Assembly: GCA_903838995.1 (NCBI GenBank)
Contig: CAIMAP010000202.1
Coordinates: forward strand, 1-35,823
DNA length: 35,823 nt
DNA from: an uncultured bacterium
GTDB taxonomy: Bacteria; Bacteroidota; Bacteroidia; Sphingobacteriales; Sphingobacteriaceae
Direction of reading: 5' to 3'
The notes under the pieces were generated by a model, which saw only the letters and a list, made by a program, of their open reading frames with translations, was not told the origin of the DNA and did not search any database. How positions within the stretch are numbered: position 1 is the stretch's first letter; each line of letters begins with the position of its first letter. This document shows positions 23,200-32,854 of the stretch, piece after piece. A program made the translations under genes and the position numbers.

Positions 23200-26196
23200 A
23201 TGAGAAAACAGCTCCTATCCCTACTTTTAGTATTACAAAGTTTTGTGCTTTTTGCACAAGTTCCAGCAGGTTATTATTCGACCGCAAGTGGTTTATCTGG
23301 CACTGCTTTAAGACAAGCTTTACATGATATTATTGATAACCATTCGGTAAAAAGTTATAGTTCTTTAATGAGTTATTACCAAACAACCGATATCAAACCA
23401 AATGGAAAAGTTTGGGACATGTATTCTGATGTTCCAAATGGTACACCACCCTACTCCTTTAACTTTTCGCAAACTTGCGGAAATTATAGTAACGAAGGTG
23501 ATTGTTTTAACAGAGAACATTCTTGGCCACAAAGTTGGTTCAATAGTAACTCGCCAATGGTATCAGATTTATTCCATGTATATCCTACCGATGGAAAAGT
23601 AAATGGCCTAAGAAGTAATTATCCTTATGGCGAAGTAACAACACCAACAAGCACCACGCTCAATGGCAGTAAATTAGGGCCTTGTAGCTTCCCGGGTTAT
23701 ACTGGTACAGTATTCGAGCCCATTGCAGAATACAAAGGCGATTTTGCAAGAACTTATTTTTACATGTGCACGCGTTATTATACCGAAGATTCAGGTTGGC
23801 AAACCAACGACATGATTATTGGTGCTAGTTTAAAACCATGGGCTTTAGAATTAATGAAAAAATGGAATCAACAAGATCCAGTAAGTGCAAAAGAAATTGC
23901 TAGAAATAATAACGTTTATGCTATTCAAGGAAATCGAAATCCATTTATTGATCATCCAGAATATGCATGCATTGTTTGGCCTGGTGGTAGTTTTTGCAGC
24001 CTCATTCCAAATATCACTAACATTAACAAAATACCAAGTGCGCCAACTTTAAGCGACTCTGTTGCTTTAACAGCAAGCATTACAGACGATGGTAGTATTT
24101 CTTCTGCAAGCATTAAATGGGGAACTAGCGCAAGCAGTATTAATCAGACTATTAATATGCATGTAACTGCCACTGCAAACGTGTATCAAACCAATACTAA
24201 AATTGCACCGCAGCCAAACGGTACCACTATTTATTATTACATTACTGCAACCGATAACCAAAGCAATACGAGCACCAGTACAACTGCTAATTATTTTATC
24301 GGCACGCCTACTTCTCCTGCACCAATTATCAGCAGCATCACTAAAAATCCAAACAATGTAAATACCAATAATGCGGTAACTATTTCTTGTTCGGCAACAG
24401 ACGATGGTAGTGTAACTCAGGTAAATTTGCTTTGGGGAACCAGCGCAAGCGCAATGAATACAAGCATTCCGATGACTAATACGAGTACCAGTATTTATAT
24501 TTCTTCGACTTCTATTCCTGCACAAACACTTGGCACCACTATTTATTTTAAAATAAATGCAACAGATAATTTAGGACAAACCAGTAGCAGTACTACCCAA
24601 AGTTATGTAGTGAGCGCGGCTAGTACCAGTACTTGTGCAACCGATTTAATTATTTCTGAATATGTAGAAGGTTCTGCAAATAATAAATACTTAGAATTAT
24701 ATAATGGCACCACTGCAAGTATTGATTTGAGTAATTATAAATTGAAATTATATGCCAATGGTTCGAGTACAGTAACACAAGACATCACCCTTTCGGGAAC
24801 GATTCCTGTTAATGGTACTGCCGTTTTCAAAAACTCTGCAGCAACCATTTACACCGGTACCGCAACTAATTGTAGCGCTACTAATTTTAATGGAAACGAT
24901 GCGGTTGCCTTAGTAAAAATTTCACCAGATAGCGTGATAGATATTATTGGTAGAATTGGCGAAAACCCAGGCACCGCTTGGACCAGCGGCACTTTATCTT
25001 TATTAGATCAAACCTTAGTTAGAAAAGCAAATGTGATTGCAGGTGTGAGCAGCAACCCGCTGGCTGGCTTTCCAACGCTTGCCACCGAATGGGATGGTTA
25101 TGCAAAAGACGATGTAAGTAATTTAGGCGGACATACCATGACTTGTGGTACTGCAAGTAATAGCATACAAACTACTTTGGCTAACAATACTGGATTTTGT
25201 TTAGGTTCGATTATCAATGTTAATTATTTAGTTAATGGCAGCATCAATGCCAATAATATTTACACTGTTCAGTTATCGAATGCGAATGGTGATTTTACAA
25301 ATGCAATTAACATTGGTTCAACTACTACTAATACCATTGTTGGAAATATCACGGGTATTATTCCTAAAAATTTAGCAGCAGGAACCGGATATAAAGTAAG
25401 AGTAAACGCTACAGACCCTTTAACGACAGGCGAAAGCAACGCAACGGCATTTAGCATTCATGCATTGCCTAGTGTAAGTGCTGGCGTAGATGTACGCATT
25501 TGCAATGGACAAAACACAATACTAAGAGCCAGTGGCGCAAATATTTATAGTTGGGATAATGGTGCAGGCGATTCTTCTGTTGCAATAGTTGCGCCAAACA
25601 AAACCACTACCTACGAAGTAATAGGAATTGACGCCAACGGTTGCAGTAATTTTGATTCCGTAACAGTGTTTGTTGATACTATTGCTACGCCAGTAATTGA
25701 AATTACGCAATTGAGTAACATGCACGTTGGACTTCTTTCAGATTACGTTAATGGCAACCAATGGTACCAAGTAGACCGTTTAAGCGGTGCAATAAATATG
25801 CTGGCAAACGAAAATGGTCAAGCCATCGACATCGAAAAATGGCAGAATTTCGCATACGATTATTATACCATTGTGACCAATACACAAGGTTGTGTGAGCG
25901 ATAGCTCTAATCATATTATTGGCGCTTGGATGGGTATCAACAATTTAAAAGCACAGGCACTATCCATTTTCCCTAACCCTAACGAGGGACTTTTTCAAAT
26001 AGATTGTAAAAATAAGATGGGCGAAAATGCAAGCATCCGTGTTTATAATAATTTAGGTCAATTGGTTTTTCAAAAACAAATTAAAATTGAATCGGCCTTT
26101 TTGCCTATAGATTTAAGCAGTTTAAGCAAGGGAATTTATGCCATCGAATTATTAACTGAAAAATCAATCAGTAGCGGTAAAGTGATGATAAAATAA
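23200..26196 (+). CDS. Secreted modular endonuclease I with lamin-tail and T9SS sorting domains
   Basis: A 998-residue exported nuclease. A signal peptide (about 1-19, ending LFAQ) leads to a Bsn/endonuclease I-type domain (about 20-265) with NREHSWPQSWF, where E106 and H107 are the likely metal/general-base pair. Two tandem Ig/Fn3-like repeats (about 270-370 and 375-470) follow, then a lamin-tail domain (about 479-645, starting DLIISEYVEGS), further beta-sandwich sequence including a PKD-like segment, and a C-terminal T9SS type A sorting domain (about 920-998, starting LSIFPNPNEG and ending SSGKVMIK). It should be moved by the Sec system and then T9SS to the surface or medium to digest DNA. 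Composition is Thr/Ser/Asn-rich, unlike its neighbours. The nuclease call is firm; the substrate preference is not known. Confidence 0.92.
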   Translation: MRKQLLSLLLVLQSFVLFAQVPAGYYSTASGLSGTALRQALHDIIDNHSVKSYSSLMSYYQTTDIKPNGKVWDMYSDVPNGTPPYSFNFSQTCGNYSNEGDCFNREHSWPQSWFNSNSPMVSDLFHVYPTDGKVNGLRSNYPYGEVTTPTSTTLNGSKLGPCSFPGYTGTVFEPIAEYKGDFARTYFYMCTRYYTEDSGWQTNDMIIGASLKPWALELMKKWNQQDPVSAKEIARNNNVYAIQGNRNPFIDHPEYACIVWPGGSFCSLIPNITNINKIPSAPTLSDSVALTASITDDGSISSASIKWGTSASSINQTINMHVTATANVYQTNTKIAPQPNGTTIYYYITATDNQSNTSTSTTANYFIGTPTSPAPIISSITKNPNNVNTNNAVTISCSATDDGSVTQVNLLWGTSASAMNTSIPMTNTSTSIYISSTSIPAQTLGTTIYFKINATDNLGQTSSSTTQSYVVSAASTSTCATDLIISEYVEGSANNKYLELYNGTTASIDLSNYKLKLYANGSSTVTQDITLSGTIPVNGTAVFKNSAATIYTGTATNCSATNFNGNDAVALVKISPDSVIDIIGRIGENPGTAWTSGTLSLLDQTLVRKANVIAGVSSNPLAGFPTLATEWDGYAKDDVSNLGGHTMTCGTASNSIQTTLANNTGFCLGSIINVNYLVNGSINANNIYTVQLSNANGDFTNAINIGSTTTNTIVGNITGIIPKNLAAGTGYKVRVNATDPLTTGESNATAFSIHALPSVSAGVDVRICNGQNTILRASGANIYSWDNGAGDSSVAIVAPNKTTTYEVIGIDANGCSNFDSVTVFVDTIATPVIEITQLSNMHVGLLSDYVNGNQWYQVDRLSGAINMLANENGQAIDIEKWQNFAYDYYTIVTNTQGCVSDSSNHIIGAWMGINNLKAQALSIFPNPNEGLFQIDCKNKMGENASIRVYNNLGQLVFQKQIKIESAFLPIDLSSLSKGIYAIELLTEKSISSGKVMIK
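24010..24625 (+). repeat. Tandem in-frame repeat of about 315 bp in the endonuclease gene
   Basis: Two copies offset by exactly 315 bases share blocks such as ACAGACGATGGTAGT (24082 and 24397) and TGGGGAAC-AGCGCAAGC (24118 and 24433). In protein they are TDDGSISSASIKWGTSAS and TDDGSVTQVNLLWGTSAS, 105 residues apart. It is an internal domain duplication; the outer limits are approximate. Confidence 0.8.
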
Positions 26197-26217
26197 TGCT
26201 ACGAAAATAATATCAAT

Positions 26218-26252
26218 AAAAAAGGCTCGGAAAATTTTCCGAGCCTTTTTTT
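26218..26252. terminator. Perfect palindromic bidirectional terminator
   Basis: AAAAAAGGCTCGGAAAA (26218-26234) is followed directly by its exact reverse complement (26235-26251). The arms form a GC-centred stem with an AATT loop and T-runs on both sides, so it can stop both the endonuclease gene and the convergent tsaD. The tsaD stop codon lies in its right edge. Confidence 0.93.
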
Positions 26253-27282
26253 ATTGGTCAATGGCAATGGGCATGCGCGCAAGTGGCACCGCCGATTGTG
26301 ATAAAAATTTTCCGGCGTGGTATTTATGAAAGCCAGCAATGGCAACCATTCCAGCGTTATCGGTACAATACTGAAAAGCAGGTAAATAAAACTCCCAATT
26401 GTTATCTTTCGCCAATGTTTCGATGGCATTGCGCAAGCCAGAATTAGCAGAAACACCTCCTGCAACCGAAATGCGTGTAATACCATGATCGATGGTGGCT
26501 TTCTTTAATTTATTAATTAAAATACTGACAATTCTATTTTGAATAGACGCACAAATATCTGCTAAATTTTCGGCAACAAAATTTGGATTTGATTTTTGAT
26601 GTTGCTGTACAAAATATAAAATTTGCGTTTTCAAACCACTGAAACTAAAATTATATTGAGGGATTTGTGGTTCGGTAAATGTAAATCGATTTGGGTTTCC
26701 CGTTTGTGCATATTTATCAATCAAAGGTCCGCCCGGATAAGGCAGTCCTAATATCTTTGCTGTTTTATCAAAAGCTTCGCCTGCGGCATCGTCGGTGGTT
26801 TCGCCTAACACTTCCATTTCAAAATAATCTTTCACCAACACAATTTGCGTATGCCCACCCGAAACGGTTAAACAAATAAAAGGGAAATTGGGCTTTGGCT
26901 CGTCGATGAAATGCGCCAGAATATGCGCTTGCATATGATTAATTCCAATTAAAGGTACACCCAATGCCAAAGCAAATGCCTTCGCAAAAGAAGTACCCAC
27001 TAAAAGTGCACCCATTAATCCGGGTCCTTGGGTAAAAGCTACCGCAGTAATGTCATTTTTGCGTATTTTAGCCTTTGCTAAGGCCGCATCAACTACTGGA
27101 ATAATATTCTGTTGATGAATTCTAGAAGCAACCTCGGGAATAACACCCCCATATTGCTCGTGAATGGCTTGAGTAGCTGTAATATTGGATAAAATTTCTC
27201 CATTTACGCAAACCGATGCAGAGGTTTCGTCGCAGGAAGATTCTATTCCAAGGATAATGAGTGGTTTTTGTTGATTTACCAT
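26251..27282 (-). CDS. tsaD: tRNA N6-adenosine threonylcarbamoyltransferase TsaD
   Basis: Transfers the threonylcarbamoyl group from TC-AMP to A37 of tRNAs that read ANN codons, working with TsaB and TsaE (not in this window). The 343-residue ASKHA-fold protein has the N-terminal LGIESSCDETS, GGVIPEVASRIHQ, TQGPGLMGALLVG, and the metal-binding H116 and H120 in NHMQAHILAHF. The later motifs SGGHTQIVLV, GEAFDKTAKILGLPYPGG and AGGVSANSGLR are all present. Length is normal. It diverges from tamB with almost no space between the starts, so its promoter must lie inside the tamB 5' coding sequence. A TAATATTG near the ATG is one base off the -7 consensus. Confidence 0.96.
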   Translation of the reverse strand: MVNQQKPLIILGIESSCDETSASVCVNGEILSNITATQAIHEQYGGVIPEVASRIHQQNIIPVVDAALAKAKIRKNDITAVAFTQGPGLMGALLVGTSFAKAFALALGVPLIGINHMQAHILAHFIDEPKPNFPFICLTVSGGHTQIVLVKDYFEMEVLGETTDDAAGEAFDKTAKILGLPYPGGPLIDKYAQTGNPNRFTFTEPQIPQYNFSFSGLKTQILYFVQQHQKSNPNFVAENLADICASIQNRIVSILINKLKKATIDHGITRISVAGGVSANSGLRNAIETLAKDNNWEFYLPAFQYCTDNAGMVAIAGFHKYHAGKFLSQSAVPLARMPIAIDQ

Positions 27283-27293
27283 AAAGCAATATT

Positions 27294-30200
27294 ATTAAAC
27301 GAATACTAAAAATAACGAGCTGGACCATTGCAAGCCTTCTAATATTAGGGCTTAGCACTACTCTGCTGTTAACTTTACCGAGTGTTCAAACTTGGTTGAG
27401 CAAAAGAGCCACCTCGTATTTATCCGATCAATTACATACAAAGGTAAGCATCCAAGGCGTGGATGTAAAATTTCCAAAGAATATTGTGCTCAAAGGCTTA
27501 TTAATTGAAGATCTTCATCAAGATACCCTGCTATTTACCGAAACCTTCCAAATCAATATCAATAATTATTCTTTAAACAGGAATCGATTTTATATCAATA
27601 GCATTCAACTCGATCAACCCGTTGTAAAAATTAAATATTATCAAAAAGAGTCGGCTAGTAATTTGCAATTTATACTCGATTATTTTGAGGATACAACGAG
27701 TAATAGTACAAATACAAAACCAAGTATCTATTTAAAAATTGGTTTATTAAAAATTACGGATGGTAATATTATCTATCAAAATCAACATATTGTAGCAAAT
27801 GGAATGAAAAGCATCAATTATGATGACCTCCATATTACCCATTTAAATTATACCAGCGATTATTTTACCTACTTCCACAACGAATTAAGAACCAAGCTCA
27901 AGCGCTTGAGTTTAAAGGAAAAGAGCGGTTTTATCATCAGTCAATTAAGTACTGATTTTAAAATGACGCCAACAGAAATGGAGTTTAGCAAACTCGATTT
28001 AATTACGCCACGCAGTCATATTCGTGATTATTATTTAATGCGCTATAAAGACATTAGCGATATGGGTGATTTTTTAACGAAGGTTTATATGAATAGTAAT
28101 TTTGTGAATAGCAAGATTGCTTACAAAGATGTTGCCTATTTTACAGATGAACTGGCTAATTATACTGGAACTGTTTATGCAAATGGTAAAGTATATGGAA
28201 CGGTTGACAATTTAGCTTCGGATGAAATAACGATTAAGACTAATGACACAACTTATTGCGAAGGTAAATTCAGTATCAAAGGCATGCCCGACATGGAACA
28301 TGCCGAATTATATTTTAAAGCAGATAAATTAATTAGCCATTTAGCAGATGCCAAAAAATTATTAATTAATATTGATCAAAAAGAAATCAGTAGCCTATTA
28401 CCTAATGAATTAGCACGATTAGGCACCTTTAGTTTTTCGGGATACTACCAAGGTCGTTTAAATGATTTTAATTTAAAAGGTCAAATGCAATCTGCTATTG
28501 GTGGAATCTATGCAGATTTTAATATGAAATTGCCAGACAATCAAGCAGCAAGCTATAAAGGCGAAATACAAACCATTGACTTTGACTTAGGCAATTTAAT
28601 TGCACAAGAAAATATTGGCATTTGTAATATTAAAGCAAATTTAGATGGGCAGGGTTTTAGTTTAGCCGAATTGAAAACGAAATTTGATGCAAGCATCTTA
28701 GACATTCGCCTGAATAATTATACTTATCGAAACTTAAATACCATTGGGTCTATTCATCAAAAAGTATTAAACGCCGCGATACATTCTAACGAAACTGCAC
28801 TGAATTTTGACATCGATGGAAAGGTAGATTTAAAAAATATCGAATTACCTGCCTTTCAATTAGCCGCTAGTATTAAGCGCATAGACTTACTGGCATTGCA
28901 TTTCACAACAGATTCATTTGTGATCAGCAGTAAATTAAAAGCCAATTTTATAGGCGCCGATTTTGAAAAAATTGCTGGATCTGTAGCCTTCCAAAATACT
29001 GATATTCAAAAAGGGTCCATCGAACACCATATCAATGAAATCGAAATACATGCGCAACTTAATGGATTAGATAAAAATATTAATATCGCATCCGAATTAT
29101 TAACAGCGGAATTAAAAGGGAATTACCATTTAGCTAATATAAGCTCTGCTAGTAAATCTTTCTTGAAAAACTTTTTACCTTCTATGCGTTTAGGTAATAT
29201 TAATAAATTTGAAAACCAAGATTTTAGTTTCAAAATACTTTTAACCAATTCTAAACCCATTACGGATTTATTTTTCCCCGAATTTCATTTAGCAAAAGGT
29301 GGATCTATTTACGGCAAACTCAATACAGCAAAGGATTTACTAAAGATTAATATTGGACTCGATTTTCTCAAATATAAATCGTTTAAATTCGAAAAAATAG
29401 TCATTGACGGCGAAAATAATAGTAAAACTTTTGACCTCAATATTGCAAGTAATAAAATATTAATTAACGATAGTGTCAATATTAACAATGTGGCCATTTC
29501 AAATGCGATTGCTAATGACACCATACAGTTCAACGTTAAACTATCCGACAAAGACGCGATCAATCAATTAGACTTAAATGGAAAACTAAATTTCATCAAT
29601 GATTCTGTCAACTTAAGCGTGCTGCCATCAGAAATCATTATCGATCGGGCAGAATGGAAAATTCCATCTGCTTTTAAATTATGTTATACCCCCCAAGGAA
29701 ATTTTATTATCAATGATTTTTATTTGAGCAATGGTGATCAAAGCCTTTCTATTACCGGAATTATTTCAGATAAAGAAAAAGATAAACTAAACATTAAAGC
29801 GCATCAGCTTTCGTTGAAATCTTTTAACCAAATTCTAAAAAAATATTCGATTGCCATTGCAGGTACTTTAAATGCAAACACCACGCTGGCAGCCGTTTCG
29901 GGCGATATGAGTTTACAATCAGAATTACGAATAGACAACTTAGTATACAATAAAGACAGTATTGGCATCTTGAAATTCAATAGCACGCTAGATGAAAAAA
30001 GTAAAATTATTTCGATTGCAGGAAGCGTATTTAATAAAACGCTCAAAACATTAGAGATTGGTGGAAGTATCAATATAGGTAGAAAAGTAGATAATTTAAA
30101 TTTGAATATTTTATTAGACGAGACCGAGTTATCTGTCATTGAACCATTCGTAAAAGATTATGTATCTAATATAAAAGGAACTGCTATTGCCGATTTAGCA

Positions 30201-31643
30201 ATAACCGGCAGCATTAAAAACCCTAAACTAGATGGCTATTTAAACTTAAAAAATGTAGGACTATTGGTTAATTACCTTAATACGAGCTATACTTTAAACG
30301 AACAAATTAAATTCACAGAAGATAAAATTATTATTAATAATGTTCAACTTAAAGATAGAGAAGGCAATAAAGGCACTGCTAATGGCAGCATTAGTCATCA
30401 AAACTTTAGCAATTTTGTATTTGATGTAAAAGTACAATCACAAAATTTAATTAGCTTAAACACCACAGCTAAAAATAATGAATTGTATTATGGTAAAGCC
30501 TATACCAGCGGTACTTACTTATTTAGAGGCCCATTGGATCGTTTTAAAATTGACATTACAGCGGCTACCAATGCAGGCACCAAATTATTTATTCCAATTG
30601 CCGACGAGAATTCCATCTCTGCAAATAATTATATTCATTTTATTGCAAAAGATTCCTTGCAAAAAAAATCGGATTATAAAATTGACCTTTCTGGTATTGC
30701 TTTAAACATGAATTTACAAGTAAATGATGCGGCAGAGGTGCAATTAATTATGGACCCCAATACAGGTGAAGCCATTAAAGGCCGTGGATTTGCAAACTTA
30801 AAACTAGCCATCAATACCATCGGTAATTTTGAAATGTTTGGCAATTTTGAAATTTCGGAAGGGGTGTACAATTTCAACATTCAAAATATCATCAACAAAA
30901 AATTTAAAATTGAAAAGGGTGGAACGATTAGGTGGAATGGAGATCCTTTTAAAGCCAAAATAGACCTCTGTGCCGTATTCGAAACCAGGCCTTCTATTTA
31001 TCCGCTAATTGTATCTGCAACTAACGACACGAGCGCTTATTCGACTTCAGCAAAAGTGCTATCGCAGTGCGTACTTTATATGAAAAATGATTTGCTTTCG
31101 CCAGATATTACTTTTGGTTTACGCTTTCCTAACGATCAAGATGTGAGCAGTAAAGTAGGCGGCTACCTTGCTAATTCAGATAATTTAAACAATCAAGTGG
31201 CCAGTTTATTGGTGTTTGGAAGATTTGTAAATTCGGCTACCAACAATACCAGTATTGCCACCTCGGGTTTTATCAACGCGCAACTTTCTAATTTAATTTC
31301 TACTAAAAACTTTAATTTAAATTTAGACAAAGGAGTGGGTGGTTCCTTGAAATTATTTAATGAAAGAATTACCATTGATGGCAGTATTGCGAATCAAACT
31401 AGTGTCTCAACCGCTACAAACACCAATGCGAGTGCTATTACAGGTGATGTGAGTATAGAATATAAAATTAGTAAAGATGGCCGTTTAAAAGCAAAAGCCT
31501 TTCAACGAAACGACAATAATAGTGACATCTTAAAACGCGGAAATAGCCAAAATGAACAGGGCTTAGGCGTTTTCTACCGCATAGAGTTCGATAACTTTAA
31601 AGAGTTATGGGAAAAAATAACCAGGAAGAAAACAACAATTTAA
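27294..31643 (+). CDS. tamB: Translocation and assembly module TamB-like protein (DUF490), non-ATG start
   Basis: A very large periplasm-spanning AsmA/TamB-family protein linked to lipid and outer-membrane protein transport between membranes. From ATT 27294 it has 1449 residues: a basic start (KRILKITSW), one membrane helix (TIASLLILGLSTTLLLTL), then VQTWLSKRATSYLSDQL as in other TamBs. A long repetitive beta-rich body follows, then the C-terminal TamB domain (GRGFANLKLAINTIGNFEMF; GTIRWNGDPFKAKIDL; GYLANSDNLNNQVASLLVFG; ending near YRIEFDNFKELWEK). The first TTG/ATG/GTG in frame is TTG 27396, which would remove the anchor. The frame is closed by TAA at 27282-27284, so the real start is ATT or another rare codon, or there is a sequence error. 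Divergent tsaD-tamB is, from memory, a common Bacteroidota arrangement. Confidence 0.88.
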   Translation: MKRILKITSWTIASLLILGLSTTLLLTLPSVQTWLSKRATSYLSDQLHTKVSIQGVDVKFPKNIVLKGLLIEDLHQDTLLFTETFQININNYSLNRNRFYINSIQLDQPVVKIKYYQKESASNLQFILDYFEDTTSNSTNTKPSIYLKIGLLKITDGNIIYQNQHIVANGMKSINYDDLHITHLNYTSDYFTYFHNELRTKLKRLSLKEKSGFIISQLSTDFKMTPTEMEFSKLDLITPRSHIRDYYLMRYKDISDMGDFLTKVYMNSNFVNSKIAYKDVAYFTDELANYTGTVYANGKVYGTVDNLASDEITIKTNDTTYCEGKFSIKGMPDMEHAELYFKADKLISHLADAKKLLINIDQKEISSLLPNELARLGTFSFSGYYQGRLNDFNLKGQMQSAIGGIYADFNMKLPDNQAASYKGEIQTIDFDLGNLIAQENIGICNIKANLDGQGFSLAELKTKFDASILDIRLNNYTYRNLNTIGSIHQKVLNAAIHSNETALNFDIDGKVDLKNIELPAFQLAASIKRIDLLALHFTTDSFVISSKLKANFIGADFEKIAGSVAFQNTDIQKGSIEHHINEIEIHAQLNGLDKNINIASELLTAELKGNYHLANISSASKSFLKNFLPSMRLGNINKFENQDFSFKILLTNSKPITDLFFPEFHLAKGGSIYGKLNTAKDLLKINIGLDFLKYKSFKFEKIVIDGENNSKTFDLNIASNKILINDSVNINNVAISNAIANDTIQFNVKLSDKDAINQLDLNGKLNFINDSVNLSVLPSEIIIDRAEWKIPSAFKLCYTPQGNFIINDFYLSNGDQSLSITGIISDKEKDKLNIKAHQLSLKSFNQILKKYSIAIAGTLNANTTLAAVSGDMSLQSELRIDNLVYNKDSIGILKFNSTLDEKSKIISIAGSVFNKTLKTLEIGGSINIGRKVDNLNLNILLDETELSVIEPFVKDYVSNIKGTAIADLAITGSIKNPKLDGYLNLKNVGLLVNYLNTSYTLNEQIKFTEDKIIINNVQLKDREGNKGTANGSISHQNFSNFVFDVKVQSQNLISLNTTAKNNELYYGKAYTSGTYLFRGPLDRFKIDITAATNAGTKLFIPIADENSISANNYIHFIAKDSLQKKSDYKIDLSGIALNMNLQVNDAAEVQLIMDPNTGEAIKGRGFANLKLAINTIGNFEMFGNFEISEGVYNFNIQNIINKKFKIEKGGTIRWNGDPFKAKIDLCAVFETRPSIYPLIVSATNDTSAYSTSAKVLSQCVLYMKNDLLSPDITFGLRFPNDQDVSSKVGGYLANSDNLNNQVASLLVFGRFVNSATNNTSIATSGFINAQLSNLISTKNFNLNLDKGVGGSLKLFNERITIDGSIANQTSVSTATNTNASAITGDVSIEYKISKDGRLKAKAFQRNDNNSDILKRGNSQNEQGLGVFYRIEFDNFKELWEKITRKKTTI

Positions 31644-31644
31644 T

Positions 31645-32853
31645 TTATTTGTCTTTTAAAATGGAATGTCCCATTTTATCGCGCTTGGTTTTTAAATAAA
31701 CTTCGTTATGCGAATTGCTTTCAATTTCAATTGGAATATTTTCTACAATCTCTAAACCATATCCAACAATGGCCGCACGCTTGGTAGGATTATTCGAAAT
31801 GAGTTTCATTTTAGCAATTCCTAAATCGCGTAAAATTTGCGCCCCTACTCCATAATCGCGTTGGTCCATTTTAAAACCTAATTGAATATTTGCATCTACC
31901 GTATCGTATCCTTGGTCTTGTAAATTGTATGCTTTCAATTTATTAATCAAGCCAATGCCTCGGCCCTCTTGATTCATATAAAGAATACAACCTTTGCCTG
32001 CTTTGGCAATCATTTGCATGGCTTTGTGTAATTGTGCGCCACAATCGCATCTGCAAGAACCAAAAATATCACCTGTTACGCAAGATGAATGCACCCTTAC
32101 TAAAACAGGTTCGTCTTTAGCCCATTCACCTTTGATTAATGCTAAGTGATTTTCTCCTGTATTTATTTGCGTAAAGGCCACCATTTCGAAATCTCCAAAT
32201 TCGGTTGGTAAATTAATAGTCACTTCTCTTTTAATTAAAGATTCATGCTTTAAACGATATTCAATTAAATCTTTAATACAAATAATTTTTAAATCGAATT
32301 TTTTAGCAATGATTTCTAAATCTGGGAGTCTTGCCATTTCCCCATCTTCTCTAATAATTTCTACAATTAATCCTGCTTCTTCGAAACCAGCCAAACGAGA
32401 GATATCAACTGCTGCTTCGGTATGGCCTGCTCTTCTAATCACGCCGCCGTCTTTAGCCATTAATGGAAATATATGACCCGGTCTGCCAAAATCATCGGCC
32501 TTACTAGCCGGATTAATTAAAGCCAATACTGTTTTAGAACGATCTGAAGCAGAAATACCAGTGGTGCATCCATTACCTAATAAATCGACCGATACCGTAA
32601 AATTGGTTTCGTGCGAAGCGGTATTGTTACCCACCATTAAATCAAGTTTCATTTCTATGCAACGGCTCTCGGTCATGGGCATGCAAATTAAACCCTTGCC
32701 ATGCGTTGCCATAAAATTAATCATCTCTGGGCTTGCATTTCTTGCAGCCGTTAAAAAATCACCTTCGTTTTCACGGTCTTCGTCATCTACAACGATGATA
32801 CATTTGCCTGCTTGTATTTCAAGAATTGCTTCTTCTATGGTATGGAATTTCAT
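31645..32853 (-). CDS. ribBA: Bifunctional DHBP synthase / GTP cyclohydrolase II
   Basis: Supplies both precursors of riboflavin. The 402-residue protein has the N-terminal DHBP synthase (about 1-200) with the acidic loop [11 protein letters not shown], the GRPGHIFPL segment and [11 protein letters not shown]. The C-terminal GTP cyclohydrolase II (about 205-402) has zinc ligands C258, C269 and C271 in [20 protein letters not shown], then NQEGRGIGL and [12 protein letters not shown]. It is the last gene of the minus-strand run; its ATG starts one base after the stop of the GT2 gene. Its end lies one base from the end of tamB, with no terminator between. No FMN riboswitch precedes it. Confidence 0.96.
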   Translation of the reverse strand: MKFHTIEEAILEIQAGKCIIVVDDEDRENEGDFLTAARNASPEMINFMATHGKGLICMPMTESRCIEMKLDLMVGNNTASHETNFTVSVDLLGNGCTTGISASDRSKTVLALINPASKADDFGRPGHIFPLMAKDGGVIRRAGHTEAAVDISRLAGFEEAGLIVEIIREDGEMARLPDLEIIAKKFDLKIICIKDLIEYRLKHESLIKREVTINLPTEFGDFEMVAFTQINTGENHLALIKGEWAKDEPVLVRVHSSCVTGDIFGSCRCDCGAQLHKAMQMIAKAGKGCILYMNQEGRGIGLINKLKAYNLQDQGYDTVDANIQLGFKMDQRDYGVGAQILRDLGIAKMKLISNNPTKRAAIVGYGLEIVENIPIEIESNSHNEVYLKTKRDKMGHSILKDK

Positions 32854-32854
32854 A

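Noticed and set aside
24067-24525. 152-codon minus-strand frame inside the endonuclease gene, rich in Cys/Arg/Ile
   Set aside because: It is antisense to the Thr/Ser/Asn-rich repeat, whose codons rarely create stops on the other strand. Composition is not protein-like and the sense frame has clear domains.
26199-26486. 95-codon minus-strand frame at the end of tsaD
   Set aside because: It reads through the palindromic terminator and conflicts with the conserved TsaD C-terminus.
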